64,000 nt of DNA, from NCBI GenBank assembly GCA_028751875.1, contig CM054155.1, positions 44,896,421-44,960,420 on the forward strand. Direction: 5' to 3'. The notes below the pieces were generated by a model. It was not told the DNA's origin. It worked only from the letters and a program-made list of their open reading frames with translations, and searched no databases. Positions 49,970-62,463 of this stretch are shown here, one piece after another (positions within the stretch are counted from its first letter, which is position 1; the number at the start of each line of letters is the position of its first letter). The translations under genes were made by a program, and so were the position numbers. The DNA is from Rapana venosa (lineage: Eukaryota > Mollusca > Gastropoda > Neogastropoda > Muricidae).

Positions 49970-50175
49970 ATTTATTCTTCTATTTCAAGGATAATGACAT
50001 GTATAAGCATTGATGTGCTTTTTTACGTCCAATTTCCCGTGTGTATCCAGTTTTGTAAAATTTTGTCATCCGTTCCCATGGCACACAATGGCCTACTCTT
50101 CCAAAAAGCGGAACAGGTTTTAACATGTGTACAAGGTGTTCTGCATGCATTTGCACATGAGACCTGTTTACTTTA
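49970..50175 (-). repeat. SINE family B (inverted)
   Basis: Plus strand: 'tctatttcaaggataatgac', 'ttttgtaaaattttgtcatc', 'aatggcctactcttccaaaa' and 'catttgcacatgagacctg'. This is the reverse complement of the 53595-53822 copy. Confidence 0.75.
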
Positions 50176-50179
50176 TAGT

Positions 50180-50321
50180 CGTGTGTGTGTGTGTGTGTGT
50201 TGATGTGTGCGCCACTGTGTGTGTAATGACTATATGTGTATGGTGTGAGTGTGTGTGTTGTGTGTGTGTGTATGTGTGTGTGAGTGAGAGTGAGAGAGAG
50301 AGAGAGAGAGAGAGTGAGAGA

Positions 50322-50355
<34 letters not shown>

Positions 50356-50482
50356 TGTGGTGATGAGGAGAAAGAAGAGAGAGAGAGAGAGATGAGACAG
50401 GAGGATGTGTAGTGTGTGTGTGTGTGTGCGTGTTGGTGGGGTGTGTGTTGTTGTGTGTGTGTGTGCTGCGTGCGTGCGAGCG
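50180..50482. repeat. (TG)n/(GA)n compound microsatellite upstream of AARS2
   Basis: Alternating TG and AG runs lie between AARS2 and VWA8, about 350-650 bases upstream of the AARS2 start codon. Confidence 0.95.
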
Positions 50483-51158
50483 TGCATGCATGCATGAATG
50501 TGCTTGCTTGACATAGCCACGAGCATGAAATAAACATTCTATAAATTATATAAATGCTTGCGGTTTTACATCTCGTATAATACATAAATCATTGTTGTTG
50601 ACAGGATGTAGGCCTATAGTATAATTACAGGTATCAAGAACTTGTTCTTTGCCTCAGCTGTCATTACCTTGTATTGAACAGATTAAATGTGGAAGTTCAG
50701 GGATCCTGTGTCAACTCGCATCCCAACTAGGCCCAAGGGCGCAGACATCTTGGAAACAGAAATACACAAGAGTGATCTCCTTTTGTTCCAGTGACCCTGA
50801 AACTTTAAAATAAGACACATAGTACTGGCATATTCATTCAAACTGTATTATATAGATATTAGTAGTTAACAATACCATATCCGTGATTTTGCCTTTTGAA
50901 CTTATAACTTATTCAAAAATAAAGTTTATGTTTATATAACTGTTACAAAAACCCGATGTAGCAGACGAAAAAGATTAGATAAGAAAGGTCACAGGCTAGC
51001 AGACGACAAAAACAATCCTGCGAGATCTCGTACAGCGCAACATGGCATCCAGTTGACGAAAGGACAGGACTTTGGACTTTTGTTTCAGTAACATTCAGCC
51101 GATTTGCCAATCTTGGAGGTCGACTGCTCATTAGCCATAAATCGAAAGTGCATTTTCT

Positions 51159-51828
51159 ATGAGGCTGTACGGTCTGATGAGTTTTGAGCGGGCAAGCCGC
51201 CGCCTTCGCCATTTGCAGGCGATCATTGGGCGACCTGGGACTCGGGTGTCGTCTGCTGAAGTGCAAGTGCGATGGACCTCATCAGAATCAGGTGTGATTT
51301 AATAAACTAGAACTTGTATTATGTCATCATCATCATCATCATCATCATCCATTTGGTAGTGACAGTCAGCCTTTCTGTATAATTTATTTTTCTGTTATAC
51401 TGTGGGAGAGGGTGGAAAAACTGAATTTGGTGAAACTGAATGAAAGTTTACCTAAAAAATTAGGATAGTTCACAAGTTTGTTGTATATAATAATATAAAT
51501 AATTTTTTTTCCAAAGTACATCTGAAATGTTACCAGTACCTGCTCCCATGGAGCTGTGGCAGTGTAGAGTCTGAGTTTGTATGTGTACCAAAGTCATGCA
51601 GTTTGAGTAATGAAGAAATAATTACATCATACAGTTTGAGTAATGAAGACATTAAGTTTAGGAATTTCATCTCTGAATTTCTATGTAATGTGTGATGGTG
51701 TGATGAAGAAATGAATTGCATCATGCAGTTTGAGTAATGAAGACATTAAGTTTAGGAATTTCACCTCTGAATTTCCATATAATGTGTGATGATGTCCACT
51801 CAGAATAAAAAGTAACAAATCACACACA

Positions 51829-51869
<41 letters not shown>

Positions 51870-53842
51870 TCACACATTTCAAAACTGACTTTTATGCAAT
51901 AAAGCTGTGTTTATGCAAAAAGTTGTTAATCAAAATGCACCTCTGAAGATTACAAAACTAGCTTTCAAAGTTAACCAACATAGACACAACCATTTGCTAA
52001 CATTTCCAAGACCCAGAAATAACCTATATAAATCGAGCCTCTTGTATTCAGGCAGTGACCTATGGAATAAACTCCCCAAAAATTTGGAATGTATTAAAAG
52101 CAAAAATCAGTATAAAGCACATCTAAAAAGATATTTCATGAATAAAAGTTCAGAACACGACTTGTAAACTTAAGACAGTGAAATTAAAGTGTCACTGACG
52201 TTATTCTTGCCATTAAAATCAGATATGACCCAAGTTTTCATATTCATATGGAGTACATGTGTAAGCATTGATCTACATATGGGTTGATATGACATCGACC
52301 CCAACATGCTTTGAATCTGGTGTGTGTGTGTGCACGTGTGTGAGTGCATGTGTATTGTGTAATTGGTTTGTTTTTGGATTTTTACTTTCTTGTTGTTTGG
52401 GGCTTTTTACGTTTTGGTGTTACACAAAAATATGCTGATCAATTTTATTTTGTCGCTGTTTATTTTCTTTTTCATTGTATTAGATTGCCTAAATTGTTAT
52501 TGCTGATGTTAGTATTGCAGGGTGGGTTTATATTGCCTGAATTTATTCTTTGATGGAAGGATTAATGTTGTTCTGCCTTAAATCAAAAAAGCACATGTAC
52601 ATGCGTGTATATGACCAGGGGAGAGGGAGGGAATGGATGTCTTTGTTTTACTTTTTTGCTTTGAATCCAATGTCTGGTTATTTCTTGTTTTCCTTTATAT
52701 GTAGTGAAGGGGATATGGGTGAGGTTGTGTATGTGTATACATGTAAGTGTTTAAACTGAGCGCTTTGATTTGTTGCTTTACAAGATTCAGCACTATATAA
52801 ATTGCATACATTATTATTATTATTATTATTATTATCATTAAATGATTTAAAAGGAAACTATACATCAGTTTCCTCTGTTTATGTTAATTTGGTTGTTGTT
52901 GTTATTGTTGGTGGTGGTGGGGGTGGAGTTCTGGTTTATTTTGCTTTTTGTTTGTTTGTTTTGGGTTTCAGGGTGGTTTTCTTAGGGAGAGGGTATTTTC
53001 GTCTTTTGTTAGTTCTATATTGTTCTTCATTTGTTTTGGCTGTTATTCTTGTCTTATGTTCGTTATTGTCGCTGTTGTTATTGTTTGTGTTTGTTTATTT
53101 GTTTGTTGTGGTTGTTCTTGTTGGTTTATCTTTTTTTGTTTGATTTATTCAGTTGTTTGTATGGTTGAAGGTTTTTGTGTGTATGTGTGTGAGGGAGGGG
53201 GGGGGGGGGGGGGGGGTGAGCTGTTGGTGTGTCTTTTAAAAATTTTGTTTTGTCTTCTTTGTTTGGTTTGGTTTGGTTTTTCTTCGTTGCTTGTTTGTTT
53301 GTATTATGGTGGATATATATTTTCAAGATTTTTTAATTATTTGAATTGTATGGTTTAATATTGTTCAGGGTTTTTTGTTTTGTTTTTAATTCCATGTATG
53401 CATATATTATTGTCTTCTCTTGTTTGATTTGTATGGTTTATCATTGACTAGGTTTTTTATTCTATGTCTGCATATATATTATCTTTTTTTCTCTCTTTTT
53501 TTTTCTTTAGATAGATGGCTTGATGAAAAAAAGCAAATGCACTGCTTATTCAATGTACCATCTGAAAATAAAAGTTTGACTTAGACACACACACAAGTCC
53601 TTCGGATGAGACTATAAACCGAGGTCCCATGTGTGAACGCACGCAGAGCATCTTGCGCACACATTTAATCCTGTTCCGCTTTTCATAAGAGTAGGTCATT
53701 GTGGGCCGGTGGGAACAGATGACAAAATTTACAAAACTGCATAGTGCATACACACGGGGACTGCGTGTAAAAAAAACACATGTGCTTATTCCATTATCCT
53801 CGATATAAAAAAATAAAATATAAATTATTTTAAAAACACCCC

Positions 53843-53873
<31 letters not shown>

Positions 53874-54073
53874 CCACACACACACACACACACACTAACA
53901 AAAAACAACCTAGACTTATTTACAATATTCTTTAATGCATACATCTGACTAAAAGTAGTGATACTATAGTTCAGAATTCCAAAAAAAAAATCTATACCAT
54001 TGTGAACATTATACCAATTGATTCTGAATTTGTCATTGAAAGTGAATGAGTGTTTTTTTTTATAATTTTTATA

Positions 54074-54137
<64 letters not shown>

Positions 54138-57100
54138 TCATCCCCCCCCTCCAAATCTGTTATGTGCTTGTAAGTGTGTATATTCTTTAGTACACACATC
54201 CTACAAATAGTTCAAAATTCAAAATGTATACCTTTGTGCATACAATACCAGTACATTCTGATTTTGTCATTGACATGAAGTGTTTGTGTTTGGCAGGTTC
54301 AAAGAAAGTGAGCATTGGAGATATATCAGTCCAAGTCAAAGAACCCAAGTCACCAGAACTAGTTCCCCACAAATATTGTGAGTGCTGGTATTTTTGAAAG
54401 GAGTGAAATAAGTGTTGCAGTAAATATTCATGTGCCTGCATATTACAGGCTCTAGGCTTGTATGTGTTTGCTTGTTGTGTTTTTTTCATGAGTACTAAAT
54501 TCATTTTTGTGTGTGGATAAGATTTTATGTGTAAATTTAAAACATTCTTTGGTTTGCATTCAAAGTTTTAAGTTTCTTTCATGGGTGGGAGGGGGGGGTG
54601 GGGGAGAAGTAAAAATTTTGTTGAGTCAAAACAGATGAATGGAAATATTCAATTTATCTTAGAAGAAACTCTTTGATTTTTTAAGTTTTTGATTAACTTA
54701 TTGAAGTCGCTTTAAAGTTTTCCTGATAGCTATTCTGTGACCCACTATTTTAGCTATATTAAAAAAATAGAGTAAACATAATAGATTTGATTAAGCTAGA
54801 CATATAATGTTTTGATTTAAATGTTTATTGTGTGTAATGTTGATATATACAAAAAATTGTTTGAATAAATCTTTGTGTATTTTGTTTTAAACCAAGTCAG
54901 TGTATGCAATTTTTTTTTTTAAAGCAAGAAGTTTTGACACTCTCAGATCTGCAAGTATGAAGCAGCTAAACCACAAAAAAGAATAATGGTGAATAATTTT
55001 TACATTCAGTTAAGTTTTCTCAGCCTCAAGAATCAGTTTTGAAGTCCAAATTTTTTTATATCAACTAAAAAATCAATAAACTTCTTTTGTGCTGGCATTC
55101 TTTTAAAAAAAATAAAAAGAAGAAGAAAAAGCAAAACAAAATAAAACAAAAAACCTGCTTTGCCCAAAATATACATTCAGTTCTTATTGAAAACTGCACC
55201 TTGAGTGGTAATACAATTAATGGGAAGCAACTCCACTGAAGGAAAAAGTTGATCTAACAGCATGAGTAGTTTCCCTTTGATTGAATGCTGTTTCGTTTAA
55301 AAAAAAAATCTGAAATGTGTTGTATCAAGAAATATGTTAGCTTTTCAATGAGCTAAGGATTAGCACTTCATGCATATTTGAGTTTTAATTTTTTTAATAA
55401 TCAATTAATTTGTAGGATAACCCTTGAATATGTTTTGCTTGTTACAGTTCAGAAGCAGCTTCCCCAAACCATCCTTCGACATTTACGATGGATAATGCAG
55501 AAGGTCAGCAGAAAATATTTACTATGTATTCAGTTCTTCCTGTGGCTTCTTGTTATTGTTGTTGCTGTTTTTCTTTTTGTTGTTGATGATGAAGTTGCGT
55601 ATTTCCCAGCTTAACACCCTGGTAATCATCCACAATATGCACTCTGTCTCACTCATCCTACCTTGGAAATATTGTGAGACTATAAATACTTACTAGATGA
55701 CAAGTTCATGGGTATGACAGTTTTCAAGTACCTTGCCATATAGGCAGCAATAAAGCCAGTGTGAGTGTGTGTGTGCATATGTATTTTATTTATTTATAAA
55801 TTTATTCATTTTATATTGAGGATAATAGAATGAGCACTTGTGTGATTTTTTACATCTTGTCCCCGTGTGTATGCAGTTTTGTACATTTTGTCATCTGTTC
55901 CCACCAGCACACAACGGCTCACTCTTACGAAAAGCGGAACAGGATTTAACGTGTGCGTAAGATGTTCTGCGTGCATTTGCACACAGAACCTCAGTTTACA
56001 GTCTCATCTGAAGGACTGTGTGAGTGTTTGCACGTCTATGTATATGTGTGTGTGTCACGCGTGAACCTTTGCACATGAATTTGCATATATACTTTTCTTG
56101 TTGCAATATGCATTGATTTTCTTTGTCCAACTATTAAAATACTGATGTTGTACTATTGACTCTGATATTGGATATGGCGTATGTGATGATGTTTTGTTTT
56201 GATACTGATATTGATATGAAATATTGTATAACTATTTGATGATGTTTTATGTTTTGGTTTATATCCACAGGATGTTTTAGGTCAGGATGTCTTCCTCATA
56301 GGACCACCAGGACCACTACGCCGACAGATAGCGCTGATGTACCTGGTAAGCAGTTTGTGTGTGTGTGTGTGTGTGCATGCGTGTGTGCGTGCGTGCGTGC
56401 GTGTGTGTGTGTGTGTGTGTGCGTGCTGTGTGTGTGTGTGTGTGTGTGTGTGAGTGTGCAGTTCTTTCATTCCAGATTGAAATAGTTTGTTAGACTTTAA
56501 AAGAAAGAAAGCAACAAACAATTTTTAAAATATCAACAAACAATTTTTTAAAAATTGTTTTTAGGGCCTTAATGTTGTGGGTCACATTTACTTTTTTTTT
56601 TTTAAATCTGTTCAACATTTTTTTTTCAATATATGTTCAACTTTTCTGTTGTCTTTGACGCTTTCGCACCGTCTGTTAACCTTGTTCCCAGGAGCTGACC
56701 AAACGTGAATCAGAATATGTCTCCTTGTCAAGGGACACAACAGAGTCTGACCTCAAACAGAGGCGAGAGATCCTGGGAGGAACGGCCTACTACATCGATC
56801 AGTGCGCGGTGCGAGCTGCTCTGGAAGGGAGAGTACTGGTGCTAGAGGGTGTGGAGAAGGCGGAACGCAACGTCCTGCCTGTTCTGAACAACTTGCTGGA
56901 GAACCGGGAGATGCAGCTGGAGGACGGGAGGTTCCTGGTGGCGGCAGAGCGCTACGACAGGCTGCTGCAGGAGCACAGCAGGGAGGAGCTGGATGGCCTG
57001 AAGCTGGTGAGAGTCAGCGAGCGCTTCCGGGTCATAGCGCTGGGGCTGCCGGTGCCGCGTTACCAGGGCAACCCGTTGGACCCCCCCTCAGGTCGAGGTT

Positions 57101-57216
57101 TCAGGCCAGGGATGTTCATCCTCTTCCGTTCAAGGTTGGTTTTGTGTGTGGGTTGTTTGTGTGTTTGGTGTGGGGTGTTTGTGTTTGTGTGTGGGTGTGT
57201 TTGTGTGTGGTTTGTT

Positions 57217-57249
<33 letters not shown>

Positions 57250-60200
57250 GTTTTTGTGTGTGTGTGTTTGTTTGTGTGTGTTGTGTGTGTGTTGTTTGTG
57301 TGTGTGTATGTGTTTGTGTGTGTGTGTGTGGTATGTGTGTGTGTGTGTGGTGTGTGTATGTGTGTGGGGTGGTGTGTGTGTGTGTGTGTGTTTTGTGTGT
57401 GTCATGTGTGTGTGTGTGTGATGTGTGTGTATTGTGTGTCGTGCAGTGTGTGTGTGTGTGACATTCAAAGTAAAAAATTTATTTCTAGGTGTGTGTGTGT
57501 GCGTCATGTGTGTTTGTGACATTCAAAGTAAAATTTTTATTTCTAGGTGTGTGTGTGTGTGCGCGCATGCATGTTTGCATGTGTAAGTGACAAAGTCAAA
57601 ATGTTATTTCCAGATGTTGTGTGTGCAGACAGGCAATACATACTTGTGTCCATCTGTATATCATGCCCATTTAGTAAAGAAAGAAAAAAGCAGAAAATTA
57701 CTTTCTTTCCATTTTTCTTTAACCTTTTTCGTGTTTTTCTTTTTTTCAGGAGTTGTACTCTTTACTCCAGGAGCAAACAAAAAGTTTACCGGCTGATAGG
57801 TAAGTTGGTGTGTAGCATAAATTGATGTGTAGTGTTTGTCAAGTGAAAGTCAGAGTCTAGATGGTTCATCTGATATGTTTGTGTGTGCATACACATATGC
57901 ATGTGTATGTATTGGTGTGTGTGGTTGCTTGTGTACATTTTTATTTTATTTCGTTCTTTTATTTCAAGGATAATGGAATAAGCATTCATGTGCTTTTTTA
58001 CATCCAGTTCCCATGTGTATGTGGTTTTGTGAATTTTATCATGTGTGTGTGTGTTTGTGTGCATATCATTCTTACATTCATGCTTACATCCATGGATGTG
58101 TCAGAGAGTAACACCTGTACATCCACAAAAACATTAACACCTATGTATGCACTCATTTGATGAACTTATTTTGCTGACAGGGTGTCCCAGATACTGTCCT
58201 TTGCCACCACCCTGCTGCATTCAGAAACATCCCTGGGTCTCCCAGACTTTCCCATGGACAATCTGACACATATACTGAAAATCCTGGTGAGTATTTGGCT
58301 TCATAGTAGTCTTAAATTTCAATTGTAGTTCTTAGATTTTAAAATTGTGCTTCTTATTTATTTATTTATTAAAAAAAAATTCTTTTGTATCGAGGAAAAT
58401 GGAATAAGCACTTATGTGCTTTTTTGCATCCAGTCCCATTGTGTATGTGGTTTTGTAAATTTTGTCATCTGTTCCCACCAGCACACAATGGCCTACTCTT
58501 TCGAAAAGCGGAACAGGATTTAATGCGTGCGCAAGATGTTTTGCATGCGTTCGCACACAGGGCCTCGGTTTATGGTCTCATCCGAAGGACTTAAGAACTC
58601 ACAAGCTGTGCGTAGTATTGATAATGTTCTTAACCACACTGTGGAAATGTTTGTGCATTAAAAAAAAAAAATTTAATGTATACTAAATATCATTGTTAGT
58701 ATTTTGCTGTAACATAAGTGCATTTTATTTGCAGTATTTTCATGTATGGTGTATTTATTTATGTATATATATGTGTTCACATGTGTGTGTGTGTATGTGT
58801 GTGTGTGTGTGTGCGTGCTTGTGTGTTGACATAGTTGGGTTATGAACATACATTCATTTGGGATACCCTGTCAGCAAAATTAGTGCATTCATGGGTTTCA
58901 TGTATGGTGTATTTATTTATGTACATATGTGTTCAGGTGTGCTTGTGTGTTGACATGGTTGGGTTATGAACATATATATATATTTATAATCTGTCTTAAT
59001 GCATATCCACTTTCACATGGACATGTATACCAGTCATCTTTAGAGTTTTGGCTTGGTAGCATATCAGTGTAAATATGGAAGCCCTAGAGTTGTTGCTTTA
59101 AATAGTCAGAACATCGCTTGATGTCATGTACTTGCAGGATGCTGTCCCTGCTATACCTTCCCACAGCCTAGTGCAGCGACTGTACCCATACTCTCTGATG
59201 CTGGGGAAAGAGGGAAAAACTGCCGTTACTGACACGCTCAGTGTAAGGTTTATTATTGCGATGTTTTTGAGTGAAAAATGAGGTTGTGTGTGTGTGTCCC
59301 TGCGCATGTGTGTGTGTCACTGCGAGTGTGTGTGTGTATGTGTGTGCGCGCATGGGTATATTTGTATTTGTTTGTCCTTGTGTGTGTATGTGTATGTCTT
59401 TGTGCGTGTGTGTGATTTTGTATGTGGGTTTGGGTTTTGTTTTGTTTTAACTAATGCTAGACAGTATAACAATTGCAGAAAAGAGAGCAGAGAGGGGGGT
59501 TGGTGTATGTGTGTTGCTTTAAATAATCAAAACATTGCTTGATCTCATGACAGAGAGAGTATAAGTCTTGTTGTTTCTTCACTTAATCCATATAAGCACT
59601 CTGTTTTCTTCTCATGATTCATTTTGTATTGTAATGTATTCACAATGCTGTTAGTGTTAAAATCAATACGCTTTACTCTTTTCTGTAGAAATTTGAATTA
59701 GCAGACTCTGGGGAGAAGGAGGGTGCGGTGAAATCTGTGATAAAGGACGGGCAACAGGCAGCTGTACAGATCGCAGTGGGCAGGAAACAGTTCAGCCTGC
59801 AGGTAAGCACTGCATAATCACGTCATCCTCATTGTCATCATGCAATTTTTTTATTTTGCACAGTAGTGCTCATGCTTAATTTTCACTCTATGAAATCTTG
59901 CTTGAGGGGATAAAATGAAAGCAGAATCAGAATCATGATGCTGAGTTTGGGTTTGAAGGAATGATCAAGAAATATATTGTGCACAAAGAAATATGCTGGG
60001 TGCTACTCTCAAGTCTTAACTCCTTTACTGTGACATGCCGAAGCTTAAGAATCGGCAGACTTACGAATTTTTAAAAAAAACAACAAAGTGATGGTTAAGT
60101 CAAGGGAAAGTACTCTGGCCTGTAGGGCAATCATTTTTCCTAAACACAGTTGTTTTCCTTGACCATAAGCTTGCCTAGTTTTTGTCTGTTGGCCAATTTT

Positions 60201-62397
60201 GTTTGATATGTCAACAAGTGATATCTTTGGGATTTCAGGCACTCCATTGTTATGATTCTTAAAAAAAATAATCTGTTGTACAAAAAGTGACATCACATGG
60301 ATTCAGCCAGCTTCAGGGAACTTTACTTTGGTGAAAAATCATCACATTGCTTCAAGGGCACTAGTTGATGAGTAGTTCAAGCCATTTAAGATACCAGCCC
60401 TAATTTTCAAAACTTTTTATTTTTCAGCATTCAGTGACATATTTTGAAAATTTGTAAAAAATCAATACAGTCATCTATTTAAAAACTGCGAGACAATCTC
60501 AAAAGAAGACATTATAAACTTTTCAGTGATGTATAATGTGTATGTCATTATTATGTTGGGTGAGTCTGCTGAATTTTTCAAATATAGCCAAAATCACGCG
60601 TCACCACAAAATGGCGGGATCCATTTCACTGCGACTCCAATGAGTTAATGAGTGATAGAAATGACTAGAACATGGACTAAGGAGTAGAATATCGACTATG
60701 TTAAAAAAGAAAATGTACAAGCAGACACATCGGCATTTTAGTTATAAGTATGTTTCATGTTTTAGCTGGTCTATGACAGATGGTATGTGTTTGTTGTTGG
60801 GTCACCAGGTGGCAGCAGGGCAGGTGGAGTCCGTGCCTTCAGGTCGAGATGGAACGTTTGTGCCCACAGACTATCACGACAAGGTTCTGTCCGAGATGAT
60901 GCAGTCACACCTGGCCAAAGATTTCTGCATTGTTGGACCCAGGGTAATGACCTAACACTTTGAAGGGACAGAACTTCATGAGCAGAATAAGTGAATGAAT
61001 GATTAGTAAATTTCCCCGGTGATGATGCAGGGGGGCTTCAGTATAAATAGCTTCCCCACATGGAAATTGTGTGCAGGGAATTCCCTCTTTTCTATCCTTC
61101 GCTTTGTTTCTGCCTTGTTCCTTTTCTTCCTGTCACCTCCTTCTTGTCTGTTCTCTGCCTTCTCAGTGAATTATCCTGCCTTTTTTCCCAGAAAGACTTA
61201 AAACATGACAATTCTCTCCCATACCAAAGTCGGATGCACTGGGCCTGACTTGTCAGACGTTTTAACGGCAGTGCAGCATAACGCATTTTCGCTCATAAGA
61301 TGACAGACAACAATAGTTGCTGTCTGAGCATTCAATGACGAAGAAGAAAATAAATTAATTAACTGATTTATGAATCAGACACTAATTGATTGATAAATTA
61401 ATCATTAATTTTTTTTTTTTTAAGTGTGATAGGCATAAAAAATAGGCATAAAAAGTGTGATAAGCATGCAGTTATGATCATACACATACAGACATGCTTG
61501 CATGCATACACACATTATGCATTCACATTTATGCAGATACACAATCACATGTACTCCTACACACACACACAACAGAACATCTTGCGCACATGTTAAATCC
61601 TCTTTGGCTTTTCAAAATAACAAATTTTACAAAACTGCATACACACAGGGACTGGATGTAAAAAAATCATGAGTGCTTAGTCCATTATCCTCACTAGAAA
61701 AGAATACATAAATTTAAAAAACACACACACAGAGACACACACATAAACACACACACTCACAAAGTTTATTTTGTTTTCCTTTTATCAGAACTCAACTGTG
61801 CAAACAAATAATAGTGTCTGTGTTTTAATCATGATTTGGTTTTCAATTTGGTATCTATGTCATTATGTGTATCTCTGTTTTTGGAAAATTTGTTCAGTGT
61901 GTGTATTTACTCCTGTACTTGTGTTTGTGCATGACAAACTTTGCAGACAGGATAGCTCAGTGGTCAGGCCACTAGCTTTTCATAAACTAAGGTTAAGCTG
62001 CATTGAGCGTGGGTTGCCTTGTGGATGAGTGACTGTTCATGCACCTTGGTTTTAGTACAGTTCACCCAGCTGTAAATGGGTACCCACCCTCTCTAGGGTA
62101 AGGGAAGTTAAAGCAGCTATGGAGAAGAGATGGGTGTGATGCACAAGAAACTAGCCCCTAAAGAAGCTGAGATCTCTGACACCTCTCCAATGATCACATA
62201 AGTTATGGGTCATAAATGGGTACCTGCCGTCTTTAGGGACAGGGAAGATAAAGCAGTAAAGGAAAAGAGATGGGTACCACCGACAAGATGCTGGCCCCTA
62301 AAGAAGTTGAGATCTCTGACACCTCACTGCCCAACGACCACATAGGTTATGGGACACCTTTTTCCCTGCTATCAGTTTGATGAAGATGTGATGAGTA

Positions 62398-62463
<66 letters not shown>

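Larger units (their letters stand above)
49833..51158. promoter_or_regulatory. Divergent AARS2/VWA8 intergenic region
   Basis: The 1,326 bases between the two start codons must hold both promoters if each gene has one first exon. Contents: an inverted SINE family B copy (49970-50175), a (TG)n/(GA)n tract (50180-50480), and a more unique part from about 50500 to 51158. Near VWA8 lie a 10-base palindrome CGAGATCTCG (51021-51030) and AACATGGC (51039-51046), a YY1-like site. No TATA box was recognised. The regulatory role is inference. Confidence 0.45.

Noticed and set aside
57135..57520. Cys/Val-rich frames continuing past the VWA8 exon
   Set aside because: They read through a (TG)n intron; the exon ends at the AAG|GT donor at 57134.
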